64,000 nucleotides of DNA. It comes from Siderastrea radians (lineage: Eukaryota > Cnidaria > Anthozoa > Scleractinia > Rhizangiidae). Position 1 is the stretch's first letter, and every line of letters begins with the position of its first letter. Positions 45,601 through 56,070 of this stretch are shown piece by piece. A program made the position numbers and the translations under genes. The notes beneath the pieces were generated by a model that saw only the letters and a program-made list of their open reading frames with translations, made no database searches and was not told the DNA's origin. Where the stretch lies: contig OZ024894.1 of NCBI GenBank assembly GCA_964017195.1, positions 310,001 to 374,000 of the forward strand, given 5' to 3'.

Positions 45601-48600
45601 CCGGCAGGATATCAATCTTGCCCGTGGGTGCTGGAACAGGGGAATTGTTGCTCATGAAATTGGTTAGTTTAAGCCAATATTTCTTAGAAAGCAGAATAAA
45701 TGAAAGCTAACCGCAAGGTTCACTTTTGATAAATTCAAGTTTTTATCGAGTGTCTGGGACTTGAAACTTCTACAGTGTTCGTATGTTAGGTAAGAAATTA
45801 GGAATGGTGGTCATAACAAGTAATCCCGAAGAAGACCAAGAACTCCCTTAAGTCTTTTCCTTGTAACGATACATATCTCTGTAAATTAATCCTTGGAAGA
45901 AAGTACAAAAATCGCACTATACTGAAATCGACTGAAATAAATGTTTTCAGGGATCAAAACGACGTTTTTGTTTTGTAGTTGTTCGATCTTGTTTTGGCCT
46001 TTGTTATGTGCAAACTTTCAAACTTCCTAAATGAAATTAAAATTCCTCTTCACTGTCCACAGGTCACGCTTTGGGCTTCTACCATGAACAGTCCCGTCCC
46101 GACAGGGATAGTTACGTCACAATCATGTGGGACAACATCATTGAAAGTGAGTAAAGAAAGTAAAAGGAAAACAGTGCTCCATCTTTTAGCTTATCCCTAT
46201 TCAGACCGGGCTTCTTGTTGTCTTCACAGACAAGAGAATCTGATTAAATTTCAATTCTAATCCAATTAACTGCAAGGACATTAAAGCTATGCAGTAGGTC
46301 ATAACCCGGAGCGTGCAACTCCCATACTAAGCTTATGTCACGGCGTTTTTACAGACCTGTCTATTTTAGACAGTTTTGGATTGCTATTGCCCGCGAAAAC
46401 ATATTGAGATTCAGACCGCGTGATTCCGCATCCCCCCAAAATGGCGTCCTTCGATCGTTTTTCTCCTTTTAAAATACCCAATTCGTAACGCAAAGCATAA
46501 TGCAAAGCTGATAAATAACTATACAAAGCTTTTGATTGTTTAGCAAGGCTCCTTTGGAGGTCTAAATTCGCGGGAAATGCAATCTAAAAATAAATCGGTC
46601 TGCGCAAATGCCGTGACACGAATATATGGCGGTTGCAAGCTCCGGGATATGGGCTCCTGAGCTATGATAATGAAACTTTGTGAGTGCAAAAAACGCCCAA
46701 AAATATTTCCTTCGAACTTGCAAAAGGGGATGATAACGTCCACTGATTTCTTCAAAACCTTATTAGCAAATTGTCAAAATTGACTTAAAGGTATAATCAA
46801 GCTAAGAATGTCAAAGTTACTAGGCAAAAAACAAGCTTTCATTAAAAAGATCAAAAGTTGGAAAAATATGGTTGTCATGGAAACATCAAAATACAGGAAC
46901 AAAGACATATCAAAATTATATGTCGCCATATAACTATTTCAAAAAAGGTTGCTTTAGTGATCCATGTTTCATAGACCGCAGTGCATCATGCTCGCTAAAT
47001 TTATGGCTGCTTTTCTGTAGCTTTCAGTCCTAGAACGAGAGCAAATGTATATTTTTATGATTTGGTTTTCTCGTGGAGTGCCTTCAGCGAGAACATGAAG
47101 TGATCAATACATTTATTTTTAGCGAACATCATGCTTTGCGGTCTATGAAACAAGGATCATGCATCATGCATCACTGAAGCAACCTAAACTGAAACAGGTG
47201 TATACAGTCGAAGAAAAGTCAATCACAAAGTTGAATGGGGTCCCCGAGAATATTAAAAAAATTTATAAGCGTTCAAAGGCAGTACGGGTGCAGTCCACTC
47301 GAAACCACCCCCCCCCACCACCTCCTTCGTAATGAATAGGACAAGGTAGAGTGATTGTTATTGTTAGATTCTATAGAAGGCTACTTGGAAGAAACTAAAT
47401 CGCGATCGAAAAAACGACAGAATCGATTTTCTCCCAACGCCTCTTTTGGTGCTCTGCTTTGCTGTGGCGTGGATGCTTTTGCGCTCACAAAAATAGAAAC
47501 GAGATATCCATTAAATGAAAGTTTAGTAAACATAGCGGATTTCAGCTTAATCTAAACAGCTTTATTTCTGACGGCATGGAGAAAAAGAGGGACGATCTAC
47601 TTAATTTGCTTCATCTTCCTTAATTTTTAAACATCAGCTCTCCTTTACAGCTTCCTAGTATTTCTTTCTTTTTTTTTTCGCTGCCGATTCAATTCGTGAT
47701 TCCTTTTTTCTTTAATTTTCTTAATTATATTATGTTATTGTTGTTATTGCTATCAATTGTTATATTTTTCTAACCTAATCTTCTCTTCAGGGAACAAGTT
47801 CAACTTCAACAAGTACAACCGCGGGACCATTGACTCTCTGGGGACAAAATATGATTATGGAAGCGTGATGCATTATGGGAGCAGAGCCTTCAGCAAGAAC
47901 GGAAAACCTACAATCGTGGCAAAACAGTCAGGGGTACGTTTATGGATCGTGTCATTGCCTTCTATTGTCATTTTAAACTTGATATGCGTTATTTTCCTGT
48001 ACATTTTTCCAGGTAACACTTGGTCAGAGGCGTGGAATTAGTCAAATAGACGCACGACAGATGAATCTCCTCTACAAATCACAGTGTGGTGGTGGTGATG
48101 GAGGCGGCGGTGGCGGAGGTGGTGGTGGTGGTCAGTATTATTGAGTTAGCTGATTCTGGAGCCCCTCTATCCTTGTGATTTTAGTTACCCTGTTATAAAG
48201 CAATCTAACAACTTAATTAAATAGATTTTAAGCACTTGGACAGTGGCCGTGGATAGACATAACTACAGAAAATTTTACTCATTTCCATTCCGTTATCTTT
48301 GGCGCGGATTAATCGAAGAGTGTGAGACCTATTTACCAAAATCAAACTTGTCTATTTTAAGGTTTGGAGCTGGTACAACACAAATGAACGAGGTAAACAC
48401 GTCTGTTTAGAAAACGCGTTCCTCGATTAACTTTACCGACTTTTTGATATAAGCAAAAGACTTGCCGGCAGTGAATCAAAAAGTATGGCGAAGGTTCTTC
48501 AGTGACTTTGTGTGTTTATTGTCTTTGTACGGCTATAGACTGTAAGCTGTAAAGAGCCGAGTAAATCGACCAAGACTTAAACAATAATTTTTAAAATTCA

Positions 48601-49911
48601 GCATTAACAAAAGAGTACGTTTCTCACAAGAATAAAAAAGGATACCTGCAAAACAGCTAGCAAACGGCTTTCATCGGCATCCCTAAATCGAAAGGAAACG
48701 ATCGCGTTCTTGTGCCGGTTTAATATTGGCCATCGCTTCAGTCCGCTTTCCACAAGAACAAATTAAAGCTACACGTACATGCATTAAAATAACAGTGTAC
48801 CTTCATTCCTCAGCGAGATTTTTGCTGTTGTAGTGGACATCCTTGAAAATAATTTTAGCTTGTTCTCAAGTCTGCTCTTGCTCTACATGTAGGTCGCGCT
48901 AAAAACATCTTTGTTAGGTGCGACGAAAATTTGCTCTCAGCATCGACAAAGTTCTCCATGAAGCCACTGAAGCAAACAACTTGTAGTATTTGATGGAGAG
49001 ACAATTTCCAGTGTCCTTTTTTTCTAAGTTCGAGTGTTCCTTTATTCACATTACAGACTATTGAAACACGCTACCCCAATTTCGAGTTTGAGAAGCACGT
49101 TTGCGACATTTTATCGCAGCCTTTTCATTATTCTTCTTTTTCCCGAGTTGTTTCCTCCCATAACGGAGAAGTAGTTTCCAATAAAACTATCTTGAGCTGT
49201 AGAGGACAACGAAAACCTGACACATATAATAGAAGCAGAGCAGTTTTCATTCAAGAGCAGCGCAAGTTTTTGCCGATCGACAGCAACGATCATCAAACTG
49301 ATTCGAAAGCCAGTTAAAATCGCTGGCTTCGTTCCTTGACATCGCGCCGGAAATTGACTTGAATGAACTACCGGCAGTGTTGTTTCGTACGAAAAATGAT
49401 GCCGTATAATAAACTACTTACTAACTTCACTTGCTCGGGACCGTACTGGGAATATTGGCCCTTGGTCGTTTTTGTACGGACCGAGTGCAGCGAGGTCCGT
49501 ACTGCCACGACCTCGGGCCAATATTCCCCAGTACGGCCCTCGCGTTCAGTTATTTAGAGGTTAATCTTGTACAGCACATCAAAGTTTATCTAATAAAGGT
49601 AAAAACCTTTCAAAATGTTGTAATACAACAAAAACAAACAAACAAACAATGCAAGGGTTTCCATCCCTAACCCACCCCACTTCCCACCGTTTGTACCAAG
49701 GTGGGGGTATGAGTTTGCTTGTACTCCCGAGTATTAAAGTTGCAAGTAGTTTAACGTCGTGACTCAATAAAAATAACTCAGCTTTATTATGCTTCATCTG
49801 ATAGGAAGCAACTGCGTAAACAAGGACCGTAGATGCGGAGGCTGGACCAGATACTGCAGCTACCACCAATATGTGAGGGCAAACTGCAGGAAGACCTGCA
49901 AACTGTGTTGA
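37726..49911 (+). CDS. Gene D: secreted astacin-like zinc metalloprotease with ShK-type C-terminus (intact)
   Basis: Eight exons: 37726-37786, 43468-43641, 44979-45102, 45571-45662, 46063-46146, 47791-47933, 48013-48134 and 49833-49911. The lengths sum to 879 nt and every junction phase agrees, giving about 292 residues. The domains are a signal peptide, a propeptide with Y-E-G-D, a catalytic domain with [11 protein letters not shown] and E-Q-S-R-P-D-R-D, the Met-turn S-V-M-H-Y, a polyglycine hinge and a cysteine-rich ShK-type end. The family hydrolyses peptide bonds using zinc and is secreted as a zymogen. Cnidarian members include hatching, digestive and nematocyst proteases, and the sequence alone does not say which this is. 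The weakest point is the exon 7 donor (CA|GTATT), chosen because it alone keeps the frame into exon 8. Confidence 0.85.
38040..40440 (-). mobile_element. Penelope-like retroelement, degraded, in gene D intron 1
   Basis: Minus-strand frames in order. 40082-39777 is an N-terminal region. 39750-39237 carries a reverse transcriptase with L-R-P-I-V-S, then [15 protein letters not shown] and V-P-L-D-D-T-I. 39042-38752 carries [25 protein letters not shown]-type endonuclease remnant follows near 38400 (C-S-C-G, then I-G-E-T). This RT plus GIY-YIG order is diagnostic of Penelope-like elements. Several frameshifts and a stop where the GIY-YIG tyrosine should be (AATTAG near 38380) show it is dead. Confidence 0.8.
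38045..38095 (-). ncRNA. Degenerate hammerhead-like motif at the Penelope 3' end
   Basis: On the minus strand: CTGAAGG, then the hairpin GACT-TAATT-AGTC, then GAAAACG. The layout fits a hammerhead core, but CUGAUGA has changed to CTGAAGG, so it is probably inactive. Its place at the end of a Penelope-like element fits the known association of the two. Confidence 0.35.
40551..41830 (+). mobile_element. CR1/L2-like LINE fragment (RT to 3' tail) in gene D intron 1
   Basis: Starts within the reverse transcriptase at [13 protein letters not shown], then [14 protein letters not shown] and Y-A-D-D-T with thumb sequences. It changes frame near 41080 and again near 41545. The C-terminal region has N-R-A-A-R-I-I-T-G. 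It ends with TAAATAAAGTTTTCTATTCTATTC and a long ATCC microsatellite. It is 5'-truncated, as is common for LINE copies, on the same strand as gene D. Confidence 0.85.
41840..41956. repeat. (ATCC)n microsatellite, LINE tail
   Basis: About 115 bp of ATCC units with few changes, directly following the CR1/L2-like tail. Confidence 0.9.
42020..42655 (+). mobile_element. Second CR1/L2-like LINE 3' end
   Basis: Encodes [24 protein letters not shown], then [10 protein letters not shown] and [12 protein letters not shown], across a frameshift near 42350. It ends in the same TAAATAAAGTTTTCTATTCTATTC tail and a short ATCC tract. It is a truncated copy related to the preceding one. Confidence 0.8.
42685..43140 (+). 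mobile_element. Third CR1/L2-like LINE 3' end
   Basis: Begins [10 protein letters not shown], repeats V-Y-D-L-Q-N-S and S-I-W-N-A-L as in the second copy, and ends with TAAATAAAGTATTCTATTCTATTC followed by TTCTA and ATCC repeats. A premature stop lies near 42745. It closely resembles the second copy. Confidence 0.8.
43100..43275. repeat. (TTCTA)n and (ATCC)n / (GTCC)n microsatellites
   Basis: TTCTA pentamers grade into ATCC and then GTCC tetramers after the third LINE tail. Such tails are characteristic of CR1/L2-type insertions in this window. Confidence 0.85.
43468..43641 (+). CDS. Gene D exon 2: propeptide
   Basis: 174 nt, phase 1 to phase 1, between TTTCTAG and GTACGT. It has D-L-Y-E-G-D-M-M-F (aspartate switch with Tyr for the usual Phe), [14 protein letters not shown] and G-R-Q-W-P-G-G-V, ending Y-V-I-D-S-S-L, where the mature enzyme begins its first strand. 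Confidence 0.85.
44343..44764. mobile_element. piggyBac-like MITE (TTAA target), copy 2, in gene D intron 2
   Basis: Flanked by TTAA at 44339-44342 and 44765-44768, with ends CCCTATTTCACCTG and CAGGCTAAATAGGG. In inverted orientation it matches 29302-29758: poly-C for poly-G, GGTTGCTATGGAAACGTCA for TGACGTTTCCATAGCAACC, and GTCATACAGTTGACAATGACG. No coding capacity. Confidence 0.8.
44979..45102 (+). CDS. Gene D exon 3: N-terminal catalytic subdomain
   Basis: 124 nt after TTTATCAG, phase 2 at GTAAGT. It encodes [13 protein letters not shown] and [11 protein letters not shown], ending L-G-S-G. This is the helix and strand with the domain's first cysteine. Confidence 0.85.
45571..45662 (+). CDS. 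Gene D exon 4: HE of the zinc site
   Basis: 92 nt after GAAG. It encodes [13 protein letters not shown], then L-A-R-G-C-W and G-I-V-A-H-E-I, ending in phase 1 at GTTAGT. Confidence 0.85.
46063..46146 (+). CDS. Gene D exon 5: rest of the zinc site
   Basis: 84 nt after CCACAG. It encodes [18 protein letters not shown], then I-M-W-D-N-I. With exon 4 this completes HExxHxxGxxHExxRxDRD. Confidence 0.9.
46947..47184. mobile_element. Inverted-repeat MITE in gene D intron 5
   Basis: 238 bp. The left end GGTTGCTTTAGTGATCC and the right end GCATCACTGAAGCAACC face each other. The arms of about 65 bp share TGTTTCATAGACCGCA and ATCATG-TCGCTAAA. The loop of about 110 bp is unrelated. No clear target duplication. 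Confidence 0.7.
47791..47933 (+). CDS. Gene D exon 6: Met-turn
   Basis: 143 nt after TCTTCAG. It encodes [20 protein letters not shown] and [10 protein letters not shown], ending in phase 0 at GTACGT. It contains the methionine turn and the family's conserved tyrosine. Confidence 0.9.
48013..48134 (+). CDS. Gene D exon 7: end of catalytic domain and polyglycine hinge
   Basis: Begins [10 protein letters not shown] and D-A-R-Q-M-N-L-L-Y, then the last domain cysteine, followed by about fifteen residues that are all glycine except one aspartate. The exon end is ambiguous because every GGT codon offers GT. 48134 (CA|GTATTA) keeps the frame into the cysteine exon. If unspliced, the frame would stop at 48142-48144. 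Confidence 0.75.
49434..49544. repeat. Foldback palindrome in gene D intron 7
   Basis: The outer arms GGGACCGTACTGGGAATATT and AATATTCCCCAGTACGGCCC are inverted partners. An inner hairpin GTACGGACCGAG...AGGTCCGTAC lies within the loop. It is a nested, GC-rich, MITE-like palindrome, ending about 290 bp before exon 8. Confidence 0.7.
49833..49911 (+). CDS. Gene D exon 8: ShK-type cysteine motif and stop
   Basis: After CCGTAG the frame reads C-G-G-W-T-R-Y-C, a spacer, then C-R-K-T-C-K-L-C and TGA (49909-49911). The C-x-x-W spacing and C-x-x-x-C-x-x-C end match ShKT domains, although only five of the usual six cysteines are in this exon. The sixth could pair with the cysteine before the glycine hinge. 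An AATAAA lies at 50012-50017. Confidence 0.75.
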
Positions 49912-51700
49912 ACAATCGAAGCAGAAGACAGACGATGGTAAGCCAGACCTTATGTTTGTTAACACTTTTTGGCCGCCTTTCTCGTCAAGCAATCAAGCAA
50001 TCATTGTCAGTAATAAATTAGAAACGGATTAAAAAAAAAGAATATCTCTTTCCTTGCATGCCTCATTTTGAATAATCTCTCCAATTCTGTCAGAGGAACA
50101 GTCAACGTATTTTGTAAAACAGATGGCAAATTCGGCAAATTCAGCTAGCTCTCTTTCCACGTAAAATTTCGACTTCCCTTAAAAGTTAAGGAGACATTGC
50201 TCCTCAAGCACGAAAGGCGCTTATCATCATTATTATTGCTCTGTCCTAAGACAGTTCCATTCACAAATAATCCAGCAGACTGATTATTGTGTTCATTTCA
50301 TTTCATTACAGGTCATTAAAGTCTGGAATTCAGTCAAGTACTGATATTAGTAGCCTAAAACTGAGTAGAATGAACTAAAATAAAAAGCGTGAAAACTGTG
50401 CTACTTTGTGTCCTTTATTAGTAACAAACCCTCGGTTCTCTCTTGTCCTGTAAAACAAGTGCAGATGATGTTCCTAGGGGTGTGTTATATTCATTTGACC
50501 TTATTCTGCTGAAAGACGAATAAACCGACCATTCATCACACATCTTTCTTGGGGCAAAATTTTGCAGTTACTTCTCTTATGTTTTCCTGCTAGGCAATAT
50601 CTAGAGCATTTTCGGGGGGGGGGGGTGCGATCAATCGAAGGCAGTCAGCTGGATAGCTTACCGTGTCCATCTGATCTGTAGCTTATTGTGGTTATCGTGC
50701 CCATCTCAAACATTCTAGAGGTTCCAATCTTACTCCTGGTTACTGACTTCCGTGTCGGATTGATTTCTCGTTCACACTATGCATGCCCCGAGGGATTGGC
50801 ACGAAATCCAGGAGCCCATCACACTTTCAGATTGTTAACTTTTTCAAAGTCCGTTGAAGGGGTTATTTCTGGTAAAAACCAGTCGGATTTCTGTCGTAAC
50901 TGCAGACTGAAACCTACTCTTTGAGGGTGACTAGCCTAGTTTAGCTTAATTAATATTACAAGTAATTTATTGCATACTTATTGCATATTCCCTTCCCTAA
51001 ACAACAGCGTCGTTGGTTTATCTCCAATTCAACGTGCCTTAATTGTTTTTACCTCAAAACTTTGCCGTGTAAGGCATTTATTTGACAAGTAGTCTCTGTA
51101 CAGTTTAACCCTCGGACAAACAGAAGGGGTGGGGGGGGGGAGGATCCACCCCCCCATAAAGTTTCTTGAATTTTTCCAAGATGATTTTTCATCAGCATCT
51201 GCCGTTTTCAGTTGCTGTAAGCATATCGCTTAGACACATTTTGACACAAATTTGGTGAGAATTTGTTACTATGGTTACGAGATGTGACGCAACAAGTAGC
51301 AGGTGGTCAAGTGAGTAAAAACGCGTGTTTCCACCTTTTAAGATGATAAAAGTACAAAATGTTGACAAAGAGAAGCAAAGTGCTTAATTATGTCACATTA
51401 TACACGTCTAGCAAAAAGTGGGCCGGTAACATGACGTATACAGACCCTCTGCAGCGCAGCTACCGATAATATATATTTCATCTTGTAGAGCACATTACAG
51501 GCTTTCTACTAAAAGTAAAATGTTTTTTCGAAACATTGTAACGGATCAAAACCCCAATGGGGGATCCATTAACCCCCTTGTACCACGGTGGGGGTGTGAC
51601 TTTGTGTCTTGTACGTCTGAGGGCTAAATAGCCTCTCGGTTTGTACTATGCCAGGTGAAAAAGCTCGTGCTTATTCTTTTAAAGGCAGGTGCGTGTCATC
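49912..51700. other. 3' flank of gene D and intergenic sequence
   Basis: Contains AATAAA at 50012-50017 and a block near 50250-50410 matching, inverted, the 3' flank of gene B. After 51000 it becomes homologous to the upstream flanks of the other genes (the AAGGCAT-TATTTGACAAGTAGT tract also seen at 9530 and 23120). No gene recognised. Confidence 0.5.
51109..51623. mobile_element. TTAA-target MITE, second family, upstream of gene E
   Basis: 515 bp between TTAA (51105-51108) and CTAA (51624-51627, presumably a mutated TTAA). The ends are CCCTCGGAC and GTCTGAGGG. Homologous flanks at 9566 and 23158 (CAGTTTAAATTGCC) show the empty site. Partial relatives of its right end occur at about 49690-49735 and 60930-61025 (ACGGTGGGGGTATGAGTT...CGAGGGTTAA). 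No coding capacity. Confidence 0.75.
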
Positions 51701-53199
51701 TGGGGTTAATGTAAGTACGGAAATAGTAGTAATGACAAAAGGAAGCATTTCAAATATTTTTTTACCCTTGCAGTTTGTTATCTGTCATATAATCAAGTGA
51801 TATTATCACTAAATGCGCAAAAGTATTTAACCTGAAAATAATATCGTAAACAGTAAGTTGAAGAGCTCCTCATCTGAAAACAACGGACAAAGCTTGATCC
51901 TTACGTCCTTCTCTAGCTTGCAATATTAATTTTAGCTTTTTCCTTCTCACTAAGAAATATTTGTTAAGCTTTGCTAAGCATGTGCTTTAATCTTCGAGAA
52001 AACTGTCACGACTGCTTTATTATCCATTTTGTTAAAAAATAACTGCAATCAAAGGAAAACATAAATTCAGATATTCCATCGTTTTAATTGACATTTCGAT
52101 TTCGCAAAGCAAATTGTAAGGCAAACTTTCTCTAAGAAAGTGTAGTCTTTCATGTATGTAGCTGCATAGATTATCGAAGAGCCATCGTTTTCTTTATAGC
52201 TCGCATTGAAAAGTCGCCTGTGCATTTGCGTAGTTGCCAAGGTGATGTCGAGCACCTTTTACAAAGGTTAATTGAGTGCAACCTGAGCACGTACACCCCA
52301 ATCTGTTTGTGGATAGTGGATATACCGATTTTCAAATTCAGACATAAACTGTTTCAATTCTTTTCTGTATTTTTTAATTTTTTCTGGCGATAAAGGAAGC
52401 TATTCTTGGAAACTATTGGCCAAACTTCAAGTGTCTGGATTCGAACGTTTTTTCGAACGTTCCAGGTTTTTCGTGATGGCAACAGTTAAATTAAAAAAAA
52501 AAACTCAAATCAAAGTCATTATTTACAGAGTCTGATACAAGTTGACATAAATTTCCTAACAAAAAAGAAGAGAGGGAATGTTGGATAGGAAAGAGCGCTT
52601 CAAGAAACTCTGATTCGTATAACAAGGCCAGAAAGGCGTAAGTTTAGTTAGTTTGTCAGACACCAATTCGAGAAGCTTAATCGATGCCATCATGTTACCA
52701 TTGAAAAAATGCTTATCATTCTTCCTTCCCTGCCGTCACGTTCTTTATGACGACTTATTGTTCGGACAACCTAATCCTAACGATAACCTGTGATTGACTG
52801 GCTTCCAACATTTGGTTTATAAGAAAATTTAACAGCTTTTATTTGATGGTCAAACCGTAGAAGCATTTTACGTAAGGTGACTCATCGACCGAGGTTTGAC
52901 TCTGCTTTCACAAAAAGTTTAATTCACAACGAACCAAAGCAAAAAAACTCACTTCCTTTCATTACTGTGGCATCAACCGCGTTTTTTGAGTTAGTGAGTT
53001 TCTAATTTTTCTCGATTTTCGACTTCAGATGTTTTGATTAGATGTTGTCTATGATTTCATGCCATTTCCCCAACCATATTAGTCTACTTACGAATGATGC
53101 CATTTTCATCGTTTTCCAATCTAGCTTAGCCTTCCCTCCTCCCCCCTACACACGCGTCTTAAGATCCCTTTACTGGCTTCACGCCATGCAGATAAGGAA

Positions 53200-53428
53200 G
53201 TGTACTGTTTGTCGCTTTTCATCATCTGCCACAGATGTTAAAAAAATACCTCCTCTTCTCTTTATCATGTTAATCCAATTTATTTAACGCTTAAACAAGA
53301 ATAAAACAACTCTAACAAAAAGGCTCATTCAACTGTTCAGGTGAGTTAACGATTTTCTCCATAAATTCTCAGCTATTTTTGTTACGTTACCACACTTTTC
53401 TTCGAATCGTGAAGAAGCATTGGGCATC
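53200..53428 (+). promoter_or_regulatory. Promoter block of gene E
   Basis: GCCACAGATGTT, AATCCAATTTATTTAACGC, CTGTTCAGGTGAGTTAACG (CAGGTG 53338-53343) and CCATAAATTCTCAGC lead to ATG 53429, the order seen at the other loci. Confidence 0.5.
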
Positions 53429-54659
53429 ATGAAGTGGCTATCCTTTTTTGCACTGTACGGTGTGGCGCTTGTTGCGTCCGAAAATCCTGATGGTAAGTTT
53501 CCCCTTTTTTGCTTTTTTGACATTTTTATTTTAATAAACGGGCATTGACACCAATTACTGGAAAAGAAACAAGGAGCGGCCTACTTCATTAAGTGCGGTG
53601 GATTGTTGGTTACTGAGCTCTTTGGAGTTTCGGCTTGTCTTTGGCTTGGTCTCTGTTTCATGTTGTGTTGTTTCAACAGGAAAAAAGGCATACCGAAGAG
53701 ATGCAATTTTGTGGTGGATATTCTACCAATAAAAGGCATATATTTGATGTTTGAAACGCTATATTTCGGTTTCAATTTAAAATTTAACATCGGGCGTTTA
53801 AAGATACAGAGCCCACGGCTCGCTATTAAGCCGGTGTTCCGTGCGTCCATTTCTCCGCCGTCCGTCCATCCAACCATTCACCCTCGCTCTCCCTTCGCTA
53901 TCCCTTCGCTCCATTTATATATCCATCAGTCCATTCCATCCGTTCTTCCGCCTGTCGGTCAGTTCATTCGTTTGCAGTTCTATTTTTTTCGTTCGCTTGT
54001 TCCTTTTCGCCACAGTCAGCAGTCAGTCAGTTAGGCAGTTTGATTTTGTTTGATTTTCAGAAAACGAGGGCTTGGATGATCCGGACTTGTATGAAGGTGA
54101 CATGATCTTTACTGCTGATCAACGCGTGACGGCCGAGTTGGAACTGGATGTAGACAAGCCATTTGGAAGACGTTCAATCAAAAACAGAAAGTGGCCAGGC
54201 GGTGTGATGGCTTATGTCATTGACTCCAGTCTGTGTAAGTTTTTATACGCACTGTTTCAGATAATATATTTATAATTGAACAGTTTTTTGCAAGAACTTT
54301 TACCGTGGCGTATTCATTAGTAAACCTGTAACGGGTATGAACCAAGATTGTCCCATACCCACCACTTGTTCAAGTGGTGAAAGTGGTGATTCGACCCGTA
54401 CCAGTCGTACGAGTTGTAAAACAATGGTTACAATTGGTTCGATTTGTTCAAGTCGTGATGTGGTATTTTTCAGTGAAATAAAATGAAGTGTTACTTGTCG
54501 TTGCATCTCATTAAGGCGGGGACCCACTCAACTGGCACGAGTCGTACAACTCGTTCAAGTGGTGAACCTGCATCTCATTAAGAAAGGCAGGGGCCCAGTC
54601 AACTCGTAGTAGTCGCGACTATGCCTCGTTCTTTAAGTGTATGACCCCAAAACATTCGT

Positions 54660-55560
54660 TGCTTGAAACGAAACGAACACATAGCTCATGCGCATACGCG
54701 GGTACACGAAATAGAAGACGACAACATGTCTATTACTCGTTCTATAAGCGTTGCGCAAACTGATTCTAGATTTCTAAAAGCGAACTGTGGATTACTGCTT
54801 CTACCAAAGCCTTGTGAAACTGTCCAAGGGAAGACAACTATGATTTCGCCTCGTTTTTTAAGCGTACGTACGAAGCGAGCGAGACACACGAAGACATACG
54901 TTCGAAGCGAGATAGAAGGCGGTAATATGTCTATTACTCGTTCTATAAGCTTCGCGCAAACTGATAATAGGTTTCTAAAAGCGAACTGTCATGTCCATTA
55001 CTGCTTCTACTGAAGCCCTGTGAAACTGTCCAAGGGAAGACAACTAGGATTTTGCCTCGTATTTTAAGCGTACATACGAAGCGAGCGAGATACACGAAAG
55101 ACCTACCTTCGAAGCGAGCCGATAGAAGGCGGCAATATGTCTATTACGTGTTCTATAAGCGTCGCGCAAACTGTTAATAGATTTCTAAAAGCGAACTGTT
55201 ATGTCGATTACTGCTTCTACTAAAGCCTTGTGAAACTGTCTAAGGGAAGACAACTATGATTTTACCTCGTCTTTTTTAAACGTACGTACGAAGCGAGCGA
55301 GGTACACGAAAGACATACCTTCGAAGAGAGATAGAAGGCGGTAATATGTCTATACTCGTTCTATAAGCGTCGCGCAAACTGATAATAGAGTTCTAAAAGC
55401 GAACCGTTATGTAAATTACTGCTTCTACTGAAGCCTTGTGAAACTGTCCAAGGGAAGACAACTATGATTTTGTCTCGTTTTTTAGGTACGTAACGAAGCG
55501 AGCGAGATACACGAAAGACATACGTTCGAAGACGAGATAGAAGGCGGTAATAAGGCGTCG
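54660..55560. repeat. Minisatellite array 1: units of about 205 bp
   Basis: Four to five units. Each contains CGTACGAAGCGAGCGAGA, GATAGAAGGCGG, TCGTTCTATAAGCG, GCGCAAACTGATAATAG and TGAAACTGTCCAAGGGAAGA. The units differ by small indels. The open frames here on both strands are by-products of the array. Confidence 0.8.
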
Positions 55561-55689
55561 CGCAAAATGATAATACACTTTTTTTTAATAAGAACGCGTA
55601 CGATTTGGCTGGGCCTGAGAATGTTCTTGTTTTAGCCCATACAGTTTCATCAGTTGCACGTACCACTTGAAAGATCCCCTTCCGAAGGA

Positions 55690-56070
55690 GTAAGAGTACT
55701 GATATGCAATTTCACCATTTGAACGACTTGAACGAGTCGTACGAGTTGTAAGGACCCCCTTCCTCACAACTCTACCGTCCTGTAAGCCTATTGATATGCA
55801 ATTTCACCACTTGAACGACTTGAAAGAGTCGTACGAGTTGAAAGGACCCCTTCCTCACTGCTCTACCGGACTGTAAGTAAGATGAGTGATATGCAATTTC
55901 ACCACTTGAACGACTTGAAGGAGTCGTACGAGTTGAAACAACCCCCCTCCTCACAGCTCTACTGGACTGTGAGTAAGAGTAATGACATGCAATTTCACCA
56001 CTTGAACGACTTAATGAGATACAGTTTATCCAGTTGTACGACTCGTACGACTCGTACGAGTTGACTAGGA
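55690..56070. repeat. Minisatellite array 2: units of about 95 bp
   Basis: Four units starting near 55697, 55791, 55888 and 55983. Each has ATGCAATTTCACCACTTGAA, CGACTTGAA-GAGTCGTACGAG and a CCCC-TTCCTCAC tail. The GTACGA / TCGTAC palindromes are related to sequence in the element's terminal repeats, so the array may have grown from the ends. Confidence 0.75.

Noticed and set aside
49579..49992. Minus-strand frame of 137 codons
   Set aside because: Antisense to gene D exon 8 and MITE relics; no domain.
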